From: Clostridia bacterium
GTDB lineage: Bacteria > Bacillota > Clostridia > Oscillospirales > CAG-272
Direction: 5' to 3'
DNA length: 11,310 bases
NCBI GenBank assembly: GCA_017540285.1
Contig: JAFYBI010000379.1
Span: forward strand, 1-11,310
Positions within the stretch are counted from its first letter, which is position 1. Each line of letters opens with the position of its first letter. Position numbers and translations under genes: made by a program. The notes under the pieces are model-generated. The model saw nothing but the letters and a program-made list of their open reading frames with translations. It did no database searches and was not told the origin of the DNA. Of this stretch, positions 1 through 6,800 are shown piece after piece.

Positions 1-631
1 CCGGCTGGAGGGCGTCGATGAGCTCGGCCTTGAGGGTGGGGTCGATCTCGGCGCGCTGGTAGCTGGACGCCACGTTCGCCGCGACGTTGGCGTAGAACAG
101 AAGCGGGTTGGTGAGCTTGTAGGAGTAGGTGCCGTTGCAGCGGAGGTCGACGGAGAGCTTGTAGCCGAGCTGTTCGTTGACGACGACCTTGAACGGGACC
201 GGGTTGGCGGTGCCGAACTTGTTGTTCGGGATTTCCTTGGTGTTGAAGTAGTAGACGCGCTGATCCTTCGCGGTGTCGCCGCCGAAGGTGAAGCGCTTTC
301 CGATGGTCTTGAAGGTGTCGAGGATGGAGGCGCCGAGGGAGCCTGCGAAGATGGAGGGCTCGGTGGAGGTGTCGTAGACGAATTCGCCGGGTTCGGCGCA
401 GACTTCGACGATCTTGCCCTGCTCGACGATGATCATGCACTGACCGTCGGCGACGGCGATGATGGAGCCGTTCGAGATGATGTTGTCGTTGCCCTTGTTG
501 TTGCCCTTGGTTCTCTTCTGGCCCTTGACCATCAGAGTGTCCGCGTCAAGTGCGTCGCAGTAGAAGAACTCCTTCCACTGATCGGCGAGGGTGTTGCTGA
601 CGGAACCGAGTGCTGCTGCGATAAGTCCCAT
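1..631 (-). CDS. SPFH/Band 7 domain protein, YdjI-like (N-terminal part, runs off the left edge)
   Basis: The first 210 residues of a protein that continues beyond position 1. I translated it by hand from the ATG at 631 and the frame stays open to the window edge. The N-terminus (MGLIAAALGSVSNTLADQWK) followed by EFFYCDALDADTLMVKGQ is the characteristic opening of the bacterial SPFH proteins annotated as YdjI or virion core protein-like. Next come a GNDNIISNGS segment, a beta-rich stretch (VADGQCMIIVEQGKIVEVCA, EPGEFVYD) and VYYFNTKEIPNNKFGTANPV, all usual for this family. The start is set by a strong AAAAAAGGAG ribosome binding site about 7 bases upstream. SPFH proteins oligomerise and often associate with membranes. 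The precise role of this subgroup is not established, and its C-terminal region, often a zinc ribbon, would lie outside the window. It sits 110 bases downstream of the lipoprotein gene on the same strand. I found no convincing promoter in the gap, so readthrough is possible. Confidence 0.88.
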   Translation of the reverse strand, partial: MGLIAAALGSVSNTLADQWKEFFYCDALDADTLMVKGQKRTKGNNKGNDNIISNGSIIAVADGQCMIIVEQGKIVEVCAEPGEFVYDTSTEPSIFAGSLGASILDTFKTIGKRFTFGGDTAKDQRVYYFNTKEIPNNKFGTANPVPFKVVVNEQLGYKLSVDLRCNGTYSYKLTNPLLFYANVAANVASSYQRAEIDPTLKAELIDALQP

Positions 632-679
632 TGTGTGAATCTCCTTTTTTGGATAAATTTTGATGAGGTTTATGGATCA

Positions 680-714
680 GGGCGCCGATTTTCACGGCGG
701 GTCGTCGGCGGCCC
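680..714. other. GC-rich inverted repeat between the lipoprotein and SPFH genes
   Basis: The arms are GGGCGCCGA (680-688) and TCGGCGGCCC (705-714). They pair over nine bases with one bulge around a 16-base loop. On the minus strand the hairpin lies 28 bases after the lipoprotein stop, where a terminator would be expected, but no T-run follows it. It could be a weak or Rho-assisted terminator, an mRNA stabiliser or a processing site. The rest of the 632-741 gap holds the SPFH ribosome binding site and nothing else I can name. Confidence 0.35.
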
Positions 715-741
715 GGATTTCGGATGTGAAAGCTCGGCGGA

Positions 742-3700
742 TCAGCCCGCGCCGAGGGTGGCCCAGACTTCGACGTCGCCGGAGTTCGGCGGGATGATGC
801 CGTCGGCGAGCGGCTGCGACGTGTTTGCGTCGGCCCAGAAGGCGGGGGTCAGGTCGGGGTCGTAGGAGGTCACGACCAGTTCGACCTCCCAGGCGGAGGG
901 GATGCGGCAGACCAGGTCTTGGGTCCCGTAGGAGCCTAAGAAGTGGGTCGTCACCGTCCGGCTGTCGGCCATGGCCTTCGCAAATTCGGAGGCGAACGGC
1001 GCCGCGTTTTCGCCGTAGGTGATCTCTTTCACGCTATGGGAATACTCGACTCTGAGAATGGAAAGCGTGTTCCGGTCGACCGTGTAGACCGCCACGAGAG
1101 GGCTCCCGTCGTCTTCAAAGTAATAGGGGGAGGTCACGGAGAAGGTGACGGTGTATGCGGTTTCGCTGACGTATTCAGGCTCCGCGTCATCCAGATCCCA
1201 GAGCAGGAAGTAGTTGTTCCGGTACAACTCCCCGTCGTTATCCACGAGCGTGACGTTCGGCAGATCGCCGAAGTCGTTGACATAGACGGTGGCGCGCATT
1301 TTGCCGTCCGCGCTGCTCTCAAAATACACGTCGGTCCCGATCGAGCCGTCTGTGATTTTCCCTTCGGGGGTATTGCCCAGGCGCTCCGCGCGGATGACGT
1401 CGCAGCCGTACCGGAAGAACTGCGATTCGCTGACGTATCCGTTCGTGGTGGAACGGAAGAATATCTGCCCGTGCTCCTTGAGCAGAGCGGTGATGAGGTT
1501 GGCGCTGATGATCTGCTCTTTCGTGAAGAACATCCCGTCGGCCCGAGCCGCGTGCATGCCGTCCGTCATCCAGAACGCATAGTCCTTCCCGTCGGACGGT
1601 ACGAGGCCGTCGGCATAGACGGTGTGACCTTCGTCCTCATAGAGCGGATTGTCGCCGTGCCAGAGATAGAAGCTCCAGTCTGCCGGAACGCGGAAGACCC
1701 AGTCGTACGTCTGTGCATCCTGCGAGGTATGGCAGGTGACGGTTCGGGTCTTCTGCATCGCCTTCGCGTACGTGTCGGCGAAGGACGGAAGCTCCCCGCC
1801 GTATTCCATCGTGTAAAGAGCCGGATAATCGGCGTCATCCTTCTGGATCTCGGTCAGGGCAAGGGTGTTCTTGTCCGCGGTGCAGCGGTATTCGCCTGCG
1901 GATGTGCTGACGCGGAAGGTGTATCCGGCGTCCGTTTCAGCCGCCTCGTCCAGCGTGCCGCCCCGAAGCCGTTCGATGATATAGACATTGTTTTCGTCGT
2001 ATTCCGGATCGTAGGGGGCGGGGATCGCGAAGACGGTTCCGCGGGCTGTGACGCTGCCGTCGTCGCCGATGCTGAAACTCATATCCCTGTTGTCGCCGCT
2101 CAGGGGGCTCTTATCGCCGGAGGCTTTGTCCTCCGATTCGGTGAGCCGGACGACGGCGTCGCCGTCCCGGAAGAACCAGGAATCGTTTTCCGCGTATTTG
2201 TCGCTCGTGTGGACCTTCACCGATCCGTACTGTTCCGTCAGAACGGTGAGGTAGTTGGCGGCGAGCACGTTTTCGAGGGTGACGGAGGAGATATCCAGCT
2301 TCGCCGCCGGGGTGTTCGCCTCGTCGCGCGCCCGGAGGGTGATGTCCCCGCCGGCGTCGATGAGGTTGTAGGTCAGCTCCCGGCACGCCTCGTCGAAGTA
2401 GACGGTGATCCCCTCGTCAACGAGGAGCTGCACGAGCCAGGAGGCCGGAACGGTGACGGCTTCGGTGCGTTCGCCCGCTTCGGTCCTGATGTCGAGGGTG
2501 AGGGTGCGGGGGGTGTCCCACGCCTTCATGACGTCCTCGCCGAGCTTATCGCCGTTGTAGGCGACGGTGAAGCCGGTCGTCATGCCGCCCTCGTATTCCC
2601 AGGCGCAGGACTTGAGGGCGAGGGTGCCCTTGTTGACGACGAAGGTCCCCTTCACCGTAAACGGAACGCCGTCCGATCCCTCCGCGGTCTCCTCGAGGGA
2701 GAAGGTGACGTCCTCGTCGTCCTCCGAAACAAAGACGGGCTCGGCGGAGAGGTCGTCGAAGAGGTATTTCGTGATCAGGGTCTCGGAATACTCATCGGTT
2801 TCCCGCGGTTCGGCGGTGACCCAGACGTTGATGAGCGGCTCGGCCATCAGGTAGGTGTTGAATCCGAGACCGCGGTAGGAGCCGCTTTCGCTGTGGAAGA
2901 CCATGGGCTCGCCGCTCTCCTCGTCGTCCATGGAGAGATCGACCGTCTCGTAATAGACCGGGTCGCCGTCCCGGAGCCACACGCATTCGTCGGAGGTGCC
3001 GTAAAGATCGCTTGTATGAAGGGTGACGGCGTCGAAATACCGGAGGAGATTCGACATCTTGTTCTGCTCCAGCACTTCGCCCAGGGTGAAGTTGAGCGTG
3101 CCGCCCTCGCGGAGCGTGTCGCCGATCACCAGATAGACGAGCTTCGTCTGCCCGTCGCCCGGATCCTGCTGGAACGCGATATAGGCGTACGTATGGTATT
3201 CACCGTCCTCGAGGTGGTCGATCACCTCGACGGCGTAGGGCGCGTCCTCTTCCTCGGGGCGCCGCAGCTCCCGCCAGACGCCGAGCATGCCGTTCAGAAA
3301 CTCCTCGTAGGACGGGAAGGATACGCCCGGGACGCCGTCCCTCTCCTCGCGGACCACGCCGCCGTCGGAGAACCACGCGTCGGGGATGCCGTCCGGATCC
3401 TCGTCGGGGAGGAGACACCGGACGAGCGCGTCGCAGGCGGCGTCCGAAAGCCAGGGGGTGCGGCTTTCCGTGCGTCCGACGAGCGCGGCGTAGAGGCCCA
3501 CGACGTGCCAGAGACCGTTCGGATCGCGCAGATAGCTCTCACCGTTCCCCGTCAGGCCGATGGCGAGCGCGCTCTCGAGGAGCTCATAGTCGATCGTGAC
3601 CGGAGCGGGCTTGACGTCGGGCGCCTCCGTTTCCGGCGCGTCCGGCGGCGCGGGATCGGCAATCGGATCGGAGATCGGATCGGGCGTGCCGTTGTCGATT

Positions 3701-3789
3701 TTCTGGATTTTGAAACAACCGGACAGTGCGGAGGCTGCGAGAAGGATTGCCGCGAGCAGGGCGGCGGATTTGCGCAGAACCGAATTCAT
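742..3789 (-). CDS. Large secreted lipoprotein with three tandem copies of a ~240-residue unit, function unknown
   Basis: A 1015-residue protein. It starts with a lipoprotein signal peptide: MNSVLRK, a hydrophobic Ala/Leu stretch and the lipobox LSGC, with Cys25 as the expected lipidated residue. A Pro/Asp/Glu-rich linker (about residues 28-65) and a unique region (about 66-230) follow. The remainder repeats three times, from about residues 235, 505 and 756. Each unit has in order: a helix like LENVLAANYLTVL; an HTS...Y segment leading to FFRDGD (WLRDGD in unit 1, FFRYGC in unit 3); a KNTLAL-like strand (near 387, 640, 906); a KAM..TRTVT segment (near 428, 682, 944); and a VPA.W motif (447, 701, 963). 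I chose the ATG at 3789 because GGAGG lies 6 bases upstream and it begins the signal peptide exactly. The in-frame ATG at 3840 has no such site and overlaps a likely -10 element. The protein is acidic. I recognise no enzyme motif. A surface-anchored binding or scaffold protein is an inference only. Confidence 0.85.
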   Translation of the reverse strand: MNSVLRKSAALLAAILLAASALSGCFKIQKIDNGTPDPISDPIADPAPPDAPETEAPDVKPAPVTIDYELLESALAIGLTGNGESYLRDPNGLWHVVGLYAALVGRTESRTPWLSDAACDALVRCLLPDEDPDGIPDAWFSDGGVVREERDGVPGVSFPSYEEFLNGMLGVWRELRRPEEEDAPYAVEVIDHLEDGEYHTYAYIAFQQDPGDGQTKLVYLVIGDTLREGGTLNFTLGEVLEQNKMSNLLRYFDAVTLHTSDLYGTSDECVWLRDGDPVYYETVDLSMDDEESGEPMVFHSESGSYRGLGFNTYLMAEPLINVWVTAEPRETDEYSETLITKYLFDDLSAEPVFVSEDDEDVTFSLEETAEGSDGVPFTVKGTFVVNKGTLALKSCAWEYEGGMTTGFTVAYNGDKLGEDVMKAWDTPRTLTLDIRTEAGERTEAVTVPASWLVQLLVDEGITVYFDEACRELTYNLIDAGGDITLRARDEANTPAAKLDISSVTLENVLAANYLTVLTEQYGSVKVHTSDKYAENDSWFFRDGDAVVRLTESEDKASGDKSPLSGDNRDMSFSIGDDGSVTARGTVFAIPAPYDPEYDENNVYIIERLRGGTLDEAAETDAGYTFRVSTSAGEYRCTADKNTLALTEIQKDDADYPALYTMEYGGELPSFADTYAKAMQKTRTVTCHTSQDAQTYDWVFRVPADWSFYLWHGDNPLYEDEGHTVYADGLVPSDGKDYAFWMTDGMHAARADGMFFTKEQIISANLITALLKEHGQIFFRSTTNGYVSESQFFRYGCDVIRAERLGNTPEGKITDGSIGTDVYFESSADGKMRATVYVNDFGDLPNVTLVDNDGELYRNNYFLLWDLDDAEPEYVSETAYTVTFSVTSPYYFEDDGSPLVAVYTVDRNTLSILRVEYSHSVKEITYGENAAPFASEFAKAMADSRTVTTHFLGSYGTQDLVCRIPSAWEVELVVTSYDPDLTPAFWADANTSQPLADGIIPPNSGDVEVWATLGAG

Positions 3790-3835
3790 CAGTGACCTCC
3801 GGACGCAGAAATGAGGGGGAGATTCCCCATTCCTC

Positions 3836-3864
3836 ATCATACCACAAAACCCCGCGTTTCACAT
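3836..3864 (-). promoter_or_regulatory. Probable extended -10 promoter of the lipoprotein gene
   Basis: On the minus strand TATGAT (3841-3836) is preceded by TGG, giving an extended -10 (TGN-TATGAT). The -35 at 17 bases spacing is poor (ATGTGA). Initiation would fall near 3829, leaving a 5' leader of about 40 bases that carries GGAGG before the ATG at 3789. This supports 3789 rather than 3840 as the start codon. Confidence 0.5.
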
Positions 3865-3919
3865 CGCTAATTTTAGTGAAATCACGCCTGCCTTCGGATC
3901 CGCGCGCCGTCCGCGATCA

Positions 3920-3945
3920 GGAAAAGCCCCCGCAGGGGCCTTTCC
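3920..3945 (-). terminator. Intrinsic terminator of the blaI-blaR1 operon
   Basis: On the minus strand, an 11-bp stem (one G-U pair) with loop TGCG: the core GGCCCC / GGGGC is flanked by AAA upstream and TTTT downstream. It begins 28 bases after the BlaR1 stop codon. The rest of the 3841-3972 gap shows no gene. Confidence 0.85.
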
Positions 3946-3972
3946 GTAATAGGGATAGCAGTGTGTGTCCGG

Positions 3973-6171
3973 TCATTTGCCGGCGCGTCCCGACGCGTTC
4001 CCGGAGATCGCCGCCGCGAACCGGTACGCCGCGAGCAGGTTTTCCCCGGCGGTGAGCTTCTCCTCGAGCCGGATCCCGCCGTCCTCGTCCGCGTCGATCA
4101 GGCCGATCCGCCACACGAGGTCCGCCGCGCCGTAGATGGCCGGATTCCGCGTGCCGTCGATCACGACCCCGGCGTCGAGGGCGCTTTCCCGCACTTCGGC
4201 GAGGATGTAATCGCCCGTGTCCGCGGCGGGGAAGAGTTCCCCGGTCCGTGCGGCGTCGGCGATGGCGTCCGCGGCGGTGAACCCGCTCCTTGCGAGAAGG
4301 GCCCGGACGGTTTCATAGCTGACGGTGTCTTCCGTTTCTTTCAGATAATAGACGTCCTCCCGCTGTCCCGCGCGCGCCGCACCGAGGATCCCGGCGAGGG
4401 TGGTCTCCTCGACCCTGGTGATCCCGGGGTCGCGCACGTACACGCTCTTCACATCCCGCAGCGAGCCGAGCGCGGACGAGAGCGATTCGCTGAACGCCCC
4501 GCGGTTTTCCGCTGTCAGGTCGATCTTCTGGTAGAACCCGGCGAATTTCTCCCGCGCCCATTCGTTCCCGATGCGCGAGAGGATCAGCTCCATCATGCCG
4601 CTCGTATAGACCGCGTCGAACTGCACGTCCGCGCCCTTCACGCCCCGGTTGTACGCCGAGAGGAGCCGCGACGCGCTGTGCTCCCCGAGGCCCGCCGTGA
4701 TCCGCTCCATCGCGCCGACGGAGAGGGCCCGGGGAAGGGGAGGCTCGCCGTCCGGTTCCCGGATATCGCAGAAGAGGGCCGCGGCGCAGGTGTCGATGAC
4801 CGACAGGGACCTCACGGTCAGCACTTCGTCGGCCTTATAGCGGGAGAGCTCGCGCCAGAGTTCGTCCGACACCCGGCGGGCAGCCTGCCGTCGGAAGAGC
4901 TCGAGGCTTCCCCCGCCGATCGCCGCGCGCGCATCCTCCGCGCCGATCTCGGAGAAGAGGGTCGAGAGGGCGGCGAGGTGATCGGAGACCGTGACGGAAC
5001 CGGAGAGATTCAGGGAACGGGCGTCCGCGCCGGTGAGAGAGGCGTAATGCTCGATGACGTCCGTGTAGCCGGTGTTCTGCGAAATGATCGGGTTCGTGAG
5101 GCACACCGCGATGATGGCGGCGCAGAGCGACCACGACGCGATCCGGGGCAGGAACCGGCGGTGCTTGCGGTGGGAAATGCTCGTGAGGCGGGTCTTGAGC
5201 TGCCGGCCGCGCAGGGACATGTGGCAGCCCGCCTCGGCCGTCAGGGTGTCGAACGCGCATCCGCGGCAGAGCATCATGGCGTATTCCGTCCCGGGAATGC
5301 CGCAGGATTCGAGCGTCCGCGTGTCGCAGAGGACCTCGATGTCCTCGCGCAGCATCCGGCGGACCGCCCAGATCAGCGGATTGTACCAGAACAGGCAGTT
5401 CACGAAGGTGGAAAAGACGAGCAGGGGGTTGTCGGCGTAGCGGAAGTGGGTCAGCTCATGCGACAGAACGATCGCCGCCTCCCGCTCGCTTACGTCGTCG
5501 CGGAAAATGACGGCGGGCTTCAGGCATCCGACGAGCATCGGAGCCGGGCCGCAGAGAAGGGGTGGGAGCCGTTTGGCAGGGATGCCGAGCCGCGCGCCGA
5601 TCCCCCGATACAGGGCGAGGAACCGTTCGTCCGCGCAGGGCTCCGTGAACGCCAGCGCGCGCCGCTTCGCCCTTTCGTAGACAGCGAGCGAGACGCCGAG
5701 CGTGAGAACGATGCCGCCGAGCCAGACCGCGAGGATCTGCATGTTGACCGCGTCCGCGCCGAGGGAGGCGTCCCCGCCTTCGGCAAAATACGCGCCGAGC
5801 TCCAGTGGCCGGTCCGCGCGGACGGGTGCTTCCGGGTCTGCCTCTTCCGCTCCGCCGTCCGGTTCCTTCACGAGAACGTAGGGATTTTCCGCCGCTTCGC
5901 GGGTCTCGGTCCGCGTGCGCATCTCGTCGGTCACGTCCTCGCGGATGGCGTACATCAGATCGCGTCCGGCCGGGATGAAGTTGTAGACGGAGACGGGGCT
6001 TTCGGGAAACACAGGGCAGAGAAGACGCGCCAAAAGGACGGTCCAGAGCGCCATGCCGATGCGCGGGGGGATGCGGCATTTGAAGAGGAGCCTGACCGCG
6101 ATGAGGATTGCTGCCGTCACGGAGGAAAAGATCGTTACCTGCTCGAGAAGCAGAACAAAAAATCCGGACAT
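3973..6171 (-). CDS. BlaR1-type M56 family membrane metallopeptidase / signal transducer
   Basis: A 732-residue membrane protease of the BlaR1/MecR1 kind. Such proteins sense an external signal and trigger loss of the partner repressor by proteolysis. Visible membrane segments lie at about residues 3-28, 38-55, 143-165, 250-272 and 344-363. The zinc-protease motif HELTH is at 238-242 (bases 5446-5460), followed by the family's NPLIWAV segment and by REDIEVLCD (275-283), whose glutamate matches the usual third zinc ligand. From about 365 onward there is a roughly 370-residue presumed extracellular region. It does not show the serine SXXK pattern and KTG box of a class D beta-lactamase-like sensor in the expected arrangement. 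Near its end lies DADEDGGIRLEE (693-704), which fits the EF-hand calcium loop pattern, within a segment that also resembles a degenerate SLH repeat. The ATG at 6171 has GGAGG 4 bases upstream and lies 21 bases after the blaI stop, so the two are surely co-transcribed. The protease assignment is firm. The ligand is unknown, and no beta-lactamase gene is in the window. Confidence 0.92.
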   Translation of the reverse strand: MSGFFVLLLEQVTIFSSVTAAILIAVRLLFKCRIPPRIGMALWTVLLARLLCPVFPESPVSVYNFIPAGRDLMYAIREDVTDEMRTRTETREAAENPYVLVKEPDGGAEEADPEAPVRADRPLELGAYFAEGGDASLGADAVNMQILAVWLGGIVLTLGVSLAVYERAKRRALAFTEPCADERFLALYRGIGARLGIPAKRLPPLLCGPAPMLVGCLKPAVIFRDDVSEREAAIVLSHELTHFRYADNPLLVFSTFVNCLFWYNPLIWAVRRMLREDIEVLCDTRTLESCGIPGTEYAMMLCRGCAFDTLTAEAGCHMSLRGRQLKTRLTSISHRKHRRFLPRIASWSLCAAIIAVCLTNPIISQNTGYTDVIEHYASLTGADARSLNLSGSVTVSDHLAALSTLFSEIGAEDARAAIGGGSLELFRRQAARRVSDELWRELSRYKADEVLTVRSLSVIDTCAAALFCDIREPDGEPPLPRALSVGAMERITAGLGEHSASRLLSAYNRGVKGADVQFDAVYTSGMMELILSRIGNEWAREKFAGFYQKIDLTAENRGAFSESLSSALGSLRDVKSVYVRDPGITRVEETTLAGILGAARAGQREDVYYLKETEDTVSYETVRALLARSGFTAADAIADAARTGELFPAADTGDYILAEVRESALDAGVVIDGTRNPAIYGAADLVWRIGLIDADEDGGIRLEEKLTAGENLLAAYRFAAAISGNASGRAGK

Positions 6172-6181
6172 AATGCCTCCG

Positions 6182-6203
6182 TCAGCCGTCGATCAGCCGT
6201 CGA
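6182..6203. repeat. Perfect 11-bp tandem duplication at the blaI-blaR1 junction
   Basis: TCAGCCGTCGA occurs twice, head to tail (6182-6192 and 6193-6203). On the minus strand the first copy read contains the last codons and the TGA of blaI. The second copy lies in the short intergenic space just before the BlaR1 ribosome binding site. The second TGA is out of frame. It looks like a small slippage duplication that set the present spacing. Confidence 0.8.
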
Positions 6204-6591
6204 TTTCCCGGAGGATCTCGATGATATCCTTCCGTTCCTTTTCCGTAAGGTTGCCTTCCCGCACGAGGGAGGCCATGAGATTGTAGGCGGAGTTGTCGAA
6301 AACGCGCTTGACGAACGAATCGACTTCGGACTTGACGCAGTCGGACTTGGAGGTCTTCGGCGTGTATTTGTAGACGCCGGTGGACTTGTCGATCTCGACC
6401 GCGCCCTTTTCCGCGAGCCGGATGATGAGGGTGCGGATCGTCGTGTTGGACCAGCCGGTCTGTTCCGCCAGCCCCTGTACGATCTCGCCGAGGGTCAGAC
6501 CGCGTCCGGTCCGCTCGCAGCCCTCCCAGAGCACCTTCATGATGCTCCACTCGGCCTCGGATATCTTGACGGTTTTTCTTCTTCCTCTCAT
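6193..6591 (-). CDS. BlaI/MecI/CopY family transcriptional repressor
   Basis: A 132-residue protein, the normal length for Penicillinase_R family repressors. Residues about 8-80 form the winged helix: ISEAEWSIMKVLWE at the start, then LTLGEIVQGL, the recognition helix region WSNTTIRTLIIRLAEKG, and the wing with VYKYTP. Residues about 85-130 make the C-terminal dimerisation helices (VDSFVKRVFDNSAYNLMASL). BlaI-type proteins bind operator dyads as dimers and are removed when the partner BlaR1 is activated. That partner is encoded next, 21 bases downstream. The ATG at 6591 has AAGGAG about 8 bases upstream. The pair is transcribed from its own consensus promoter and is probably autoregulated, as is usual for the family. 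Its targets are not evident here, and the nearest genes give no sign of a beta-lactamase or copper function. Confidence 0.93.
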   Translation of the reverse strand: MRGRRKTVKISEAEWSIMKVLWEGCERTGRGLTLGEIVQGLAEQTGWSNTTIRTLIIRLAEKGAVEIDKSTGVYKYTPKTSKSDCVKSEVDSFVKRVFDNSAYNLMASLVREGNLTEKERKDIIEILREIDG

Positions 6592-6653
6592 TGCGTATCA
6601 CTCCTTGCATCGCCCGGCATCCCGCCGGAGAGGATTCGGTTTCTTCTGATTTG

Positions 6654-6682
6654 ATTATACCCGAAATCGTTAAAGTTGTCAA
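6654..6682 (-). promoter_or_regulatory. Perfect consensus sigma-A promoter of blaI-blaR1
   Basis: On the minus strand TTGACA (6682-6677), a 17-base spacer, then TATAAT (6659-6654), with every consensus base matched. Transcription should start near 6647, about 56 bases before the BlaI start. So strong a promoter fits a gene set held down by its own repressor. Confidence 0.9.
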
Positions 6683-6698
6683 CGGGCAGATGAGACAA
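6676..6698. promoter_or_regulatory. Candidate operator overlapping the blaI -35 box
   Basis: The inverted repeat TTGTC (6676-6680) - 13 bases - GACAA (6694-6698) has one arm inside the -35 hexamer. A second short dyad, CGTT...AACG, lies within the promoter spacer. BlaI-type operators are usually dyads with TACA/TGTA-like half-sites over the promoter. These arms are only loosely similar, so the assignment rests mainly on position. Confidence 0.35.
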
Positions 6699-6742
6699 TT
6701 CCGGGGGGCGGAATTTGGGCGAAACGCCGGAGAACAGGGAAA

Positions 6743-6772
6743 GGACCGCCATCCGCGGCGGGAAGGCGGTCC
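6743..6772 (-). terminator. Hairpin terminator after the reductase gene
   Basis: A perfect 8-bp stem, GGACCGCC / GGCGGTCC, with a 14-base loop. On the minus strand it is followed by TTTCCCTGTTC, a poor T-run. It lies about 28 bases after the reductase stop and before the blaI promoter, so it probably separates the two transcription units. Confidence 0.65.
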
Positions 6773-6800
6773 CCATTGAATCGTTCTGAGAAAGCGCGGC

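Noticed and set aside
943..3795. A 950-codon open frame on the plus strand opposite the lipoprotein gene
   Set aside because: It lacks a ribosome binding site and family motifs, is rich in Arg/Val/Gly, and mirrors the GC-ended codons of the real gene, which has a signal peptide, lipobox and repeats.
3961..6654. An 897-codon open frame on the plus strand opposite blaR1 and blaI
   Set aside because: It spans two well-supported minus-strand genes, the operon terminator and their promoter region; its composition is typical of an antisense shadow.
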